DNA of 64,000 bases, taken from assembly GCF_030817535.1 (NCBI RefSeq), contig NZ_JAUSZL010000002.1:3968001-4032000 (forward strand), in the 5' to 3' direction. Every line of letters starts with the position of its first letter. Positions within the stretch are counted from its first letter, which is position 1. Shown here one piece after another: positions 26,479 to 35,282 of this stretch. Made by a program: the position numbers and the translations under genes. A model generated the notes under the pieces. The model made no database searches, had not been told where the DNA came from, and worked only from the letters and a program-made list of their open reading frames with translations. The DNA is from Streptomyces sp. V3I8. Lineage in GTDB: Bacteria; Actinomycetota; Actinomycetes; Streptomycetales; Streptomycetaceae.

Positions 26479-26979
26479 GTGCTCGACATCGGCTACGCCC
26501 TCTCCTCCGGCTTCCCGGACCCCCCGCAGACCGACTACCGCCGTGCGGACGTCCACGCCCTGCGCCACGACCTGTTCTGCGGGGACGTCTACCTCGCCGA
26601 CACGAAGGCGGACCGGGAACTGTCCACGGCCTGGGGATGGGTGCCGGTGCTCGACTTCGCCTGGGCCCTGTGCGACATCGTCGAGCAACTCGACCAGGAT
26701 CCGCTGGGCAGCAGGGCGTCCCGCCCGCAGCGGGCCGAACTGGACTTCACCGAGTCCACCGACCGTATGCTCTTCGAGCGCCGCTTCGGCTGGGTCGACA
26801 TCGAGTCCGACTGGATGCACCCGGACGAGCCCCCGCTCACCTTCTCCCACACCGAACTGCGCCGCGAGGCCCGGGACTTCCTCCACGACGTCCTGGCGGA
26901 CCTGACCGACCTCCACGAGGCGCTCGGCGACAACCCGGCGATCTGGAACCTCCAGGCCCGCTTCCCCAGGCTGCCCTGA
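26479..26979 (+). CDS. Conserved hypothetical protein
   Basis: The roughly 166-residue acidic product (LDIGYALSSGFPDPPQTDYRRADVHALRHDLFCGDVYLAD...) has GWVPVLDFAWALCDIVEQLD and a C-terminal helix HDVLADLTDLHEAL. No known domain was recognised, but codon use is typical. GTG 26479 is tentative: an ATG at 26440 is in frame but would overlap the divergent peptidase start. Its function is unknown. Confidence 0.65.
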   Translation: MLDIGYALSSGFPDPPQTDYRRADVHALRHDLFCGDVYLADTKADRELSTAWGWVPVLDFAWALCDIVEQLDQDPLGSRASRPQRAELDFTESTDRMLFERRFGWVDIESDWMHPDEPPLTFSHTELRREARDFLHDVLADLTDLHEALGDNPAIWNLQARFPRLP

Positions 26980-27004
26980 CCGGCCGGACCGGCGCGAGGG
27001 GACA

Positions 27005-27706
27005 TCACACGTCCGTCCCCACCACCCGGACCCCCACCTCCGCGGCGAACACCCCCGCCAGGTCCAGCAACTGCGCGGGACTGATCACGGCCCCCGCCAA
27101 CCGGTCGACGCCCCGCGCGAACCCCACCTCGGCCGCCCGCCGCAGATCCACGTCCGTCAGCGTCACCCCGCTGAAGTCCGCCCCCTTCAGCACACAGTCG
27201 ACGAACTCCACCCGCTCCAACCGCGCGCCCCCGAAGTCCGGCTCGACGAGCACGCACCCCTCGAACACCACGTCCCGGATCCGGGCCTCCCGAAGATTCA
27301 GATAGTCGATCTTCCCCCCGCGAAAGACCACCCGCTCCAGCACGGCCCCGTGCAACTGCACCCCGCCCAGCCGGGCGTCGACGACCTCCACGTCCCGGAA
27401 GGTCGCCGACCCGAAGTCCGTCCCCACCCCCCGCAGCCCGGTCAGCACGGAGTCCAGCACCCGCACATGGTGCAGCCGCGCCTCGTCGACCGCGCACCCC
27501 GTCAGCGCGCAGTCCATGAACCGCGCACCCCCGCCGTCCTGCCCCACGAAGTCCACCTCGGTGAACCGCAGCCCGTCGTAGTCCCCGTCCGGCTCCAGCT
27601 CGCCGCCTCCGAACGGCTCGAGCTCCGGCAACCGCACCTCGGGCCGCCGCGCCCCCTTGACCCCCGCCGCCGCGCCCGCGCCCGTCCTCGCCGCTCTGCT
27701 CACCAT
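27005..27706 (-). CDS. Pentapeptide-repeat protein
   Basis: The 233-residue product is built largely of A(D/N)LXX-like five-residue turns (for example ARLGGVQLHGAVLERVVFRG, ARLERVEFVDCVLKGADFSG), which form a right-handed quadrilateral beta-helix. The N-terminal 40 residues are low-complexity. A long GAGGGG lies before ATG 27706. Some members mimic DNA and protect gyrase, but nothing here shows that; the function is unassigned. Confidence 0.88.
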   Translation of the reverse strand: MVSRAARTGAGAAAGVKGARRPEVRLPELEPFGGGELEPDGDYDGLRFTEVDFVGQDGGGARFMDCALTGCAVDEARLHHVRVLDSVLTGLRGVGTDFGSATFRDVEVVDARLGGVQLHGAVLERVVFRGGKIDYLNLREARIRDVVFEGCVLVEPDFGGARLERVEFVDCVLKGADFSGVTLTDVDLRRAAEVGFARGVDRLAGAVISPAQLLDLAGVFAAEVGVRVVGTDV

Positions 27707-27832
27707 CCCCTCATCCTGCACCCACCCACTGACAACGCCCCGCAGCACTTGACCTCAAGCAAGCTCGAGGTCGAACCCTGGGAACCACCACACCGCGCCA
27801 CCACCACGCGCCACGACCCCCAGGGAGCCCCC

Positions 27833-28840
27833 GTGCCGGCCACGCCCACCATGCACGCCGTCCGCCACCACACCTTCGGCCCGCCCGAAACCCTCGTCCA
27901 CGAGCGGACGGACGCCCCCCGCCCCGCCCCCGGCCAGGTCCGCATAACGGTCGCCGCGGCCGGCGTGCACCTCCTGGACACCGCGATCCGGTCCGGCGCC
28001 AAGGGCCCGCTCCCGGCGCTCCCCGCCCTCCCCACGATCCCCGGCAGGGAGGTCGCCGGCACCGTCGAGTCCCTCGGCGAGGGCGTCGCCGCCCGATGGC
28101 TCGGCAAGCGCGTGGTGGCCCACCTGGGCCTGCGACCGGGCGGCTACGCCGAACTCGCCGTCACGGACGTGGACCGCCTCCACGAGATCCCCGCGAACCT
28201 CGACCCCGCCCAGGCGGTCGCGATGATCGGGACGGGCCGCACCGCGATGGGGATCGTCCAGTTCGCCGACCTCACCCCTCACTCCGTGGCCGTCGTACCG
28301 GCCGCGGCGGGCGGCATCGGCACGCTCCTCGTGCAGTACGCGAAGAACGCGGGCGCCACCGTGATCGGCCTGGCGGGCGGCCCCGCGAAGACGGCGCTGG
28401 TCGAGGAGAACGGCGCCGACCTGGCCGTCGACCGCACGGACCCGGGCTGGCCGGACCGGGTGCGGCGGTTCCTCGGCGACCGCCGGGCCACGGTCGTCCT
28501 CGACGGCGTGGGCGGCGACACGGCCCGCGAGGCGGTCGCCCTGCTCGCCCGCCCCGGCGGCAGCCACCTCGTCTTCGGCTGGTCGAGCGCGGGCCCGCAC
28601 GACGGCCCGGGCGCCCCGTACCTCGTCGAAGGCCTGTCCCGGCAGGTCCTGGGCCCCGTGATGATGCAGCGGGCGGGCGGCCCGAACCCGATCCGCACCC
28701 TGGAACTGCGCGCCCTCGCGGCGGCGGCGGAGGGCAGCCTCACCCCCGCGCTCCACCGCTTCCCCCTCCACGCGGCGGCCACCGCCCACCGGGCCCTGGA
28801 AACAAGGGCGACCACAGGAAAAGTGGTCCTGGAACCCTAG
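27833..28840 (+). CDS. Zinc-binding-dehydrogenase-like quinone oxidoreductase (MDR family)
   Basis: The 335-residue product is a medium-chain reductase lacking the catalytic zinc cysteines. An N-terminal GroES-like part (ITVAAAGVHLLDTAIRSG, PGREVAGTVESLGEGV) is followed by the NADPH loop VVPAAAGGIGTLLVQYAKNAGA and DGVGGDTAREAVALL. This matches NADPH:quinone reductases. GTG 27833 follows CAGGGAG. It is transcribed alone, divergent from the pentapeptide gene, and the substrate is unknown. Confidence 0.9.
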   Translation: MPATPTMHAVRHHTFGPPETLVHERTDAPRPAPGQVRITVAAAGVHLLDTAIRSGAKGPLPALPALPTIPGREVAGTVESLGEGVAARWLGKRVVAHLGLRPGGYAELAVTDVDRLHEIPANLDPAQAVAMIGTGRTAMGIVQFADLTPHSVAVVPAAAGGIGTLLVQYAKNAGATVIGLAGGPAKTALVEENGADLAVDRTDPGWPDRVRRFLGDRRATVVLDGVGGDTAREAVALLARPGGSHLVFGWSSAGPHDGPGAPYLVEGLSRQVLGPVMMQRAGGPNPIRTLELRALAAAAEGSLTPALHRFPLHAAATAHRALETRATTGKVVLEP

Positions 28841-28850
28841 GCTCTGTCGT

Positions 28851-29672
28851 TCAGCGCCCCAGCATCACCTGCGCGACGGCCACCTGCCCGGCGTCCAGTT
28901 CCTCCCCCTGCGCCGCGTGCCACAGCGAGTTCTGCAGCACCCGCCCCAGCGTCCAGGCGCGCGCCCGGTCCCGGTCCACGCCCAACGCCTCCGTCAGCAG
29001 GTCGAAGCGGCGCGCCGACGCACCCTCGTCGAACCGGTCCCAGAGCGCCGGCAGCAGCTCGAAGCAGGGGTCCCCGGCGAGCGGCTTCGGGTCGATGACG
29101 AGCCACGGCTCACGCCCGCCCGCCAGGACGTTGCCGAAATGGAGGTCCCAGTGCAGCAACCGGTCCCCGGGCTCCCCCGCAACCTCCCGCAGGGCCGCCG
29201 CGCAGTCCGCCAGCAGCCGCCGGTCCTCGTCCGACGCCAGGGACGCCGACGCCGCCGGCAGCCGCTCGAACATGCCCGCCACGATGCCGTCCAGCCGCCG
29301 CAGCCCCGCCGGCGCCGGCGCGGCCGTGATCCGTGCCAGCAGCCCGGCCAGTACCTCCGTCGCCTTCATCACATCCGGTACACCGGACAACGGCCGGTCC
29401 TCGTCGAGCCGTTCCAGCAGCAACGTGCCGGTCTCCGCGTCCTCGTCCAGCAGCCGTACGACCCCGTCGCCGTCCCAGGTCCGCAACGCGAGCCCCTCGC
29501 CGGCCGTCTCCCCGTCGATGTCCTGCAGTTTCAGCGCGGCCCGCGTCCCGTCACGGCACACCACCGGCAGCACGACCGAGACCTGCCCGCGCATCGGCGC
29601 GCCCTCCTGCCGCAGCCCCCACCGCCCGAGGAACCGCCCGCCCCGCTCCAGCAGCCGCCCGTACCCCGTCAT
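28851..29672 (-). CDS. Aminoglycoside phosphotransferase-like kinase (APH(6)-like)
   Basis: The 273-residue product is of the streptomycin 6-kinase type. GAPMRGQVSVVLPVVCRDG is the nucleotide lobe, LHWDLHFGNVLAG is the catalytic Brenner motif (Asp) and LVIDPKPLAGDP is the metal-binding motif. ATG 29672 has AGGA ten bases upstream; a GTG at 29723 would extend it by 17 residues. Such genes are common chromosomal kinases in Streptomyces, and resistance cannot be assumed from sequence alone. Confidence 0.85.
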   Translation of the reverse strand: MTGYGRLLERGGRFLGRWGLRQEGAPMRGQVSVVLPVVCRDGTRAALKLQDIDGETAGEGLALRTWDGDGVVRLLDEDAETGTLLLERLDEDRPLSGVPDVMKATEVLAGLLARITAAPAPAGLRRLDGIVAGMFERLPAASASLASDEDRRLLADCAAALREVAGEPGDRLLHWDLHFGNVLAGGREPWLVIDPKPLAGDPCFELLPALWDRFDEGASARRFDLLTEALGVDRDRARAWTLGRVLQNSLWHAAQGEELDAGQVAVAQVMLGR

Positions 29673-29746
29673 CGCCACCCCGTCCTGCCCGTCACCACGG
29701 AATCCGAAGGAGACACCCACCACCCCGAGAAGCTAACGTCCCGCGC

Positions 29747-31252
29747 ATGAGCAGCACGGAGAACGCGGGCAACGCGGGCACCGCGGACAGCGCGTCCGGT
29801 ACGGACGACCGCACACCCCCCGCGCCCCACGCATCACAGGCACCGGCCGCAGCGGACGCACCCCGCGCCGTCGTCAACGGCGGCATATCGTTCTGGTACG
29901 TCCAGGAGGGTCTCCCCTCCCCCCGCGAGCCCCTCGCGGGTGACGCGAGCGCCGACGTGGTGATCGTCGGCGGCGGCTACACCGGCCTGTGGACCGCGTA
30001 CTACCTCAAAAAGGCCGCCCCCTTCCTGCGCATCACCGTCCTGGAGCAGAAGTTCTGCGGCTACGGCGCCTCCGGCCGCAACGGCGGCTGGCTCTACAAC
30101 GGCATCGCGGGCCGCGACCGCTACGCGCGCCTGCACGGCCACGAGGCCGCCGTACACCTCCAGCAGGCCATGAACGCCACCGTCGCCGAGGTCGTCAGGG
30201 TCACCGAGGAGGAGGGCATCGAGGCCGACATCCACCGCGGCGGCGTCCTCGAAGTCGCGTACACACCCGCCCAGCTGGCCCGCCTCAAGGCCTTCCACGA
30301 GACGGAACTCTCGTACGGCGAGAAGGACCGTGAGCTGTACGGGGCCCGCGAGACCGCCGAGCGCGTCCGCGTCGCGGACGCCGCCGGCTCCACCTGGACC
30401 CCGCACGGCGCCCGCCTGCACCCGGTCAAACTGCTCAAGGGCCTCGCGGCGGCCGTCGAGGCGCTCGGCGTCACCATCCACGAGTCGACACCCGTCACCG
30501 AGATCAGGCCCAAGCACGCCGTCACCCCGTACGGAACGGTCCGCGCACCGTACGTACTGCGCTGCACGGAGGGCTTCACCGCCTCCCTGAAGGGCCACCG
30601 GCGCACCTGGCTCCCCATGAACTCCTCGATGATCGCCACCGAGCCGCTGACCCCCGCCCAGTGGGAGTCCGTCGGCTGGGAGGGCCGCGAGACCCTCGGC
30701 GACATGGCGCACGCCTACATGTACGCCCAGCGCACCGCCGACGGCCGCATCGCGCTCGGCGGCCGCGGCGTCCCCTACCGCTACGGCTCCCGCACGGACA
30801 ACGACGGCCGTACGCAGCCGTCGACGGTCCGGGCGCTGCGCGAACTCCTCGTCCGCCTCTTCCCCCAGCTCCCGGACGTCGCCGTGGCACACGCCTGGTC
30901 CGGCGTCCTCGGCGTACCGCGCGACTGGTGCGCCTCGGTCACCCTGGACCGCTCCACCGGCCTCGGCTGGGCCGGCGGCTACGTCGGCTCCGGGGTCGCC
31001 ACGGCCAACCTCGCCGCCCGCACCCTGCGGGACCTGGTCCAGCGGGACTCGGGCCAGTCGGGCGAAACCGGCCTCACCTCCCTCCCGTGGGTCGAACACA
31101 AGGTCCGCAAGTGGGAACCCGAGCCTTTCCGCTGGCTCGGGGTACACGGCATGTACGCGACGTATCGAGCCGCCGACCGCCGCGAACTCACCACCCACGC
31201 CGCACAGTCGTCCCGGATCGCGCGCATCGCCGACCGGGTCGCGGGCCGCTGA
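29747..31252 (+). CDS. FAD-dependent amine/amino-acid oxidoreductase (DAO/DadA family)
   Basis: The 501-residue product has a low-complexity N-terminus (about 45 residues) and then the FAD dinucleotide motif ADVVIVGGGYTGLWTAYYL at about 67-86. CGYGASGRNGGWLYNGIAG and the C-terminal WSGVLGVPRDWCASVTLDR / GYVGSGVATANLAARTL complete the family pattern. It probably oxidises a secondary amine or amino acid. ATG 29747 is the first plausible start. An alpha/beta hydrolase follows 16 bp later, likely co-transcribed. Confidence 0.9.
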   Translation: MSSTENAGNAGTADSASGTDDRTPPAPHASQAPAAADAPRAVVNGGISFWYVQEGLPSPREPLAGDASADVVIVGGGYTGLWTAYYLKKAAPFLRITVLEQKFCGYGASGRNGGWLYNGIAGRDRYARLHGHEAAVHLQQAMNATVAEVVRVTEEEGIEADIHRGGVLEVAYTPAQLARLKAFHETELSYGEKDRELYGARETAERVRVADAAGSTWTPHGARLHPVKLLKGLAAAVEALGVTIHESTPVTEIRPKHAVTPYGTVRAPYVLRCTEGFTASLKGHRRTWLPMNSSMIATEPLTPAQWESVGWEGRETLGDMAHAYMYAQRTADGRIALGGRGVPYRYGSRTDNDGRTQPSTVRALRELLVRLFPQLPDVAVAHAWSGVLGVPRDWCASVTLDRSTGLGWAGGYVGSGVATANLAARTLRDLVQRDSGQSGETGLTSLPWVEHKVRKWEPEPFRWLGVHGMYATYRAADRRELTTHAAQSSRIARIADRVAGR

Positions 31253-31268
31253 GAGACAGGGGAACCCC

Positions 31269-31997
31269 ATGAGCACCGCAGTCATGGACACCGTCCGCTA
31301 CTCGTCCGACGGCCAGCTCCTCGACATCCATCGCGCCGCCGCCCCGGACGCCCCGACGGTCCTGCTGTGGCACGGCCGCGGCCCCGCCGAACGCGACGTC
31401 CTCGGTGCCCTCGCCGCGGAGGTCGCCCGCCTCGGCGCCACCGTCATAGTCCCCGACTGGCACCCCGACGCCCCCGACGGCGGCCGCCCCCAGCTCGCCG
31501 CGTCCCTCCGCTTCACCTGGGACTTCGTACGGGACCCGGCGGAGGTCGTCCTCGTCGGCTGGTCCCTGGGCGGGCGCGCCGCCATGGCCACCGCCCTGCG
31601 CCCCGACCCGCCGGAGGGCTGGCGCCCGGCCGCCGTGGTCGGCGTCTCCGCCCGCTACAACCAGCCCGAGCCGCTGCTCGGCCTGCCCTCCCCGATGGAC
31701 GTCTGCGCCACCGCCCCGCCGCTGCCGATCCACCTGGTGCACGGCACGCAGGACACGGTGTGCGACTTCGCCAACGCGGGCGAGTTCCAGCGCGTCCTGG
31801 CCTCCTGCGGCCGCACGGCCCCCCTCACGGAGCTCGCCACGGACCACCCGGGCGCGGTCATGGCCGAGTACTCCCCGGAATGGGGCCGCTGCCGCCCCGC
31901 CCACTCCGGCCGGGCCCACCGGGAGGGCCTGCGCACGGCCGGGGTGATCGCCCGGGCGGCCGGCATCCCGGCACAGAAAACCCAGGCCACCGAGTGA
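31269..31997 (+). CDS. Alpha/beta hydrolase (dienelactone-hydrolase-like)
   Basis: The 242-residue serine hydrolase has the nucleophile elbow VGWSLGGRAAM (Ser) and the oxyanion region LLWHGRGPAERD. HLVHGTQDTVCDFA and TDHPGAVMAEY give the acidic and histidine members of the triad. It lies 16 bp downstream of the FAD oxidoreductase with ribosome site AGGGGA, suggesting joint action on one substrate. A hairpin at its stop codon separates it from the convergent tRNA gene. Confidence 0.85.
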   Translation: MSTAVMDTVRYSSDGQLLDIHRAAAPDAPTVLLWHGRGPAERDVLGALAAEVARLGATVIVPDWHPDAPDGGRPQLAASLRFTWDFVRDPAEVVLVGWSLGGRAAMATALRPDPPEGWRPAAVVGVSARYNQPEPLLGLPSPMDVCATAPPLPIHLVHGTQDTVCDFANAGEFQRVLASCGRTAPLTELATDHPGAVMAEYSPEWGRCRPAHSGRAHREGLRTAGVIARAAGIPAQKTQATE

Positions 31998-32003
31998 CCT
32001 GGG
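31981..32003. terminator. Hairpin at the end of the hydrolase gene
   Basis: CCCAGGCCAC and GTGACCTGGG (one mismatch, 3-nt loop) span the hydrolase stop codon. It probably terminates both the hydrolase and the convergent tRNA transcript. Confidence 0.6.
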
Positions 32004-32023
32004 CCTGAGAAACCACTTGAGAG

Positions 32024-32098
32024 AGCCCCCTGTCGGATTCGAACCGACGACCTACGCATTACAAGTGCGTTGCTCTGGCCGGACTGAGCTAAGGAGGC
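32024..32098 (-). tRNA. tRNA-Thr (anticodon TGT)
   Basis: This 75-nt cloverleaf reads on the minus strand: acceptor GCCTCCT pairs with AGGGGGC (one G-T pair), D-arm GCTCAGTCCGGCCAGAGC, anticodon arm ACGCACTTGTAATGCGT with TGT in the loop, and T-arm GTCGGTTCGAATCCGAC. The 3' CCA is not encoded, as usual for Streptomyces. No integration footprint is visible beside it. Confidence 0.95.
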
Positions 32099-32254
32099 CT
32101 GCACACGGGTGTGCCGCGCGTACCCGCGGGCACGCCCGAAGCAGTGTACCCACGTCACCGTGGTGCTCCGGCGAGAATTTCCCCGGACTTCATTCCCCAC
32201 CGAGTACTGACAGAACGTATGAACGCGGGGTAGCGTCTCGATCCTGTCCGCTCA

Positions 32255-32270
32255 TGTGGACTACACCACT
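32255..32270. promoter_or_regulatory. Weak DasR-like site upstream of msiK
   Basis: TGTGGACTACACCACT matches 12 of 16 dre consensus positions and resembles the weaker element at 15661. It is 79 bp before the msiK start. The suggestion is tentative. Confidence 0.35.
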
Positions 32271-32348
32271 ACGGATCATTCCGTGGCGGTACACCACCTT
32301 TACAACGGATCGTCCGGCACGTTCCTGCCGGTGAAGGGGGCCCTCACC

Positions 32349-33485
<1,137 letters not shown>

Positions 33486-33539
33486 TCCGCAACTCTCCCG
33501 CCCGGCCGGGAGAATCCCGGAGAATTCACCCGAGTTGAC

Positions 33540-33575
33540 GAAGAGGGCCCCGCAGACACCTGCGGGGCCCTCTTC
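33540..33575 (+). terminator. msiK terminator
   Basis: A perfect 16-bp stem (arms 33540-33555 and 33560-33575, loop ACAC) is followed by GTTGT, 55 bp after the msiK stop. Confidence 0.92.
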
Positions 33576-33713
33576 GTTGTCGACAAATACCCCGGCATAC
33601 CGGTCGTTTCGACTGCTGTTCGTCAACATCAAACTCAAAAAAGGGCAACGCCCCGTCCCCCGAACTGATTACTAAATGTCGCCAAATCATCACCCCGCGC
33701 TACCCTCACTCGC

Positions 33714-34196
33714 GTGAAGCACTCCACTAACCACTCGACGCGACACGGCCGCGGCTCCGCCGACCGACCGACACGACACGGCCGCGGTCCGGCCCGCCGG
33801 ATCGGCCGTACCCTCGCCTTCGTTCTGCCCGTCGTCCTGGTGCTGTCCGGGACGCTCGCGGTCACCCGGGTCAGCTGGTCGGGGAACGACTCCTCGACAT
33901 CGGCACTCGCCGCCTCCTCCGAGGAGGTCTCCCGGCGCGCCACGTCCCGCACCCCGCAGGACGTGCTCCGCGACCGGCTCCTGGTGGAGCTCAAGGAGAA
34001 GAGTCCGGGGGTCGCCCTGACCCATCTCCAGGAAGCGGTGAACGACCGTCCGTCCCTCGGCAGGCACTGCGCGTCCATCGCCCGTGCCCTGGGCCGCGCG
34101 GCGGTCCGCGCCTACGGTCCGGTCCGGGCCCAGTCGTTCGCCCGCCCGGTCTGCGACACGTCCTTCGCCACGGGCGTGGCAGCCCAGCTCACCTGA
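33714..34196 (+). CDS. Small membrane-anchored or secreted hypothetical protein
   Basis: The 160-residue product has a very basic N-terminus (TRHGRG repeated twice) followed by a single hydrophobic helix (about 33-51, TLAFVLPVVLVLSGTLAV). The external domain contains DVLRDRLLVELKEKSPGVALTHLQEAV and two cysteines (CASIARALG, VCDTSF) that could form a disulphide. The twin repeat comes from a CGACACGGCCGCGG duplication in the DNA. It is probably a type II membrane protein or signal-anchored; function unknown. Confidence 0.75.
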   Translation: MKHSTNHSTRHGRGSADRPTRHGRGPARRIGRTLAFVLPVVLVLSGTLAVTRVSWSGNDSSTSALAASSEEVSRRATSRTPQDVLRDRLLVELKEKSPGVALTHLQEAVNDRPSLGRHCASIARALGRAAVRAYGPVRAQSFARPVCDTSFATGVAAQLT

Positions 34197-34203
34197 GCCC
34201 GTG

Positions 34204-34250
34204 TGGGGGCGCGGGGAACGGCGCGGCCGGCTCCCACCGGCCCGCGGACA
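34204..34250 (+). repeat. Dispersed GC-rich palindromic repeat
   Basis: The GGGGGCGCGGGGAACGGCGC core and CGGCTCCCACCGGCCCGCGG tail are the same family as at 8.5, 11.25 and 16.7 kb. Confidence 0.65.
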
Positions 34251-34316
34251 CGCACCGGCCGTGCCCCGCACAAACCCCGACGGCCGATCCCGCGGAGCGC
34301 GACGTAAAGTTCGGGC

Positions 34317-35048
34317 ATGACCGATCCGAACGCAGCGTCGCGTCCCGTCCAAGCCGTCGTCCTGGCCGGCGGCCAGGGCTCAAGGCTGCGTCCCTACACC
34401 GACGACCGACCCAAGCCGATGGTCGAGATCCCCGGCACCGGGACCCCGATCATCGGCCACCAGCTGGCCTGGCTCGCCGAGGAGGGCGTCACCGATGTCG
34501 TCGTCTCCTGCGGTCATCTCGCCGAAGTCCTCCAGGAATGGCTGGAGTCGGCGGACCTGCCCGTCTCCGTGACCACCGTGGTCGAGTCGGAGCCCCTGGG
34601 CCGTGGCGGCGGTCTCAAGTACGCCGCCAAACACCTGCCCCACCCCGACCGCCCCTGGTACGCGACCAACGGTGACATCTGGACCCGTTTCTCGCTGCGC
34701 GAGATGGCGGACTTCCACACCGAGCGCGACGCGGTGGCGACCCTCGCGCTGGCCCGCCCCCGTCTCCCGTGGGGCGCCGTCCAGACCGACGACTTCGGGC
34801 GCATCACGGACTTCATCGAGGCCCCGCCCACCACCCACGGCATCAACGCCGGCGTGTACGTGTTCTCCCCCGGGTTCGCCGACCTGCTGCCGGCCCTCGG
34901 TGACCACGAGCGCTCGACGTTCCCGCGCCTGGCCCGCGAGCGCCGCCTGGCCGGCTACCCGATCCCGCAGGGCGCCTACTGGCGCGCCATCGACACCGCG
35001 AAGGACCTCACGGAGGCGGCCAAGGAGCTGGCGGCCCTGGGCCGTTGA
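34317..35048 (+). CDS. Sugar-phosphate nucleotidyltransferase
   Basis: The 243-residue Rossmann-like product starts with VVLAGGQGSRLRPYTDDRPKPMVEI, the nucleotide-binding signature of NTP-transferases (glucose-1-P or mannose-1-P type). ESEPLGRGGGLKYA and WYATNGDIWTRFS follow. It lacks the left-handed beta-helix extension, so it is a short, single-domain member. The nucleotide and sugar are undetermined. Its TGA stop lies in the first unit of a 17-bp tandem repeat. Confidence 0.88.
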   Translation: MTDPNAASRPVQAVVLAGGQGSRLRPYTDDRPKPMVEIPGTGTPIIGHQLAWLAEEGVTDVVVSCGHLAEVLQEWLESADLPVSVTTVVESEPLGRGGGLKYAAKHLPHPDRPWYATNGDIWTRFSLREMADFHTERDAVATLALARPRLPWGAVQTDDFGRITDFIEAPPTTHGINAGVYVFSPGFADLLPALGDHERSTFPRLARERRLAGYPIPQGAYWRAIDTAKDLTEAAKELAALGR

Positions 35049-35127
35049 GGTTCCTGGGCCGTTCAGGTTCCTGGAGCGTTGAGGTCCCCGGGCCGTTGAG
35101 GTTCCTGGGCCGTTGAGGTCCCCGGGC
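35043..35127 (+). repeat. 17-bp tandem repeat starting in the nucleotidyltransferase stop
   Basis: Five units of CGTTGAGGTTCCTGGGC (start positions 35043, 35060, 35077, 35094, 35111) alternate TTCCTGG and CCCCGGG variants. The first unit contains the gene's TGA. Confidence 0.9.
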
Positions 35128-35207
35128 CGTTGGGACCCGCCGCCACCCGCGTACTACGCACCCGCCCGGATGTCCCGCACCCGCCCGCAGACCTCGCATC
35201 CGTCCGT

Positions 35208-35254
35208 ACGCCGATGGGGCCCCGCACCTGAGTGGTGCGGGGCCCCATCGGCGT
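35208..35254 (-). terminator. Long hairpin terminator of the DoxX-like gene
   Basis: A perfect 21-bp stem (arms 35208-35228 and 35234-35254, 5-nt loop) lies 29 bp past the DoxX-like stop codon. It probably works in both directions. Confidence 0.92.
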
Positions 35255-35282
35255 GACAGCGCCCGACGGCTGCGTACGGGGC

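Noticed and set aside
28851..29672. Aminoglycoside resistance gene
   Set aside because: The kinase motifs are real, but such homologues are common chromosomal genes in Streptomyces and nothing local (biosynthetic cluster, mobile DNA) supports a resistance role.
32024..32098. tRNA-Thr as the integration site of a mobile element
   Set aside because: No duplicated tRNA 3' end, integrase or compositional shift is seen near it.
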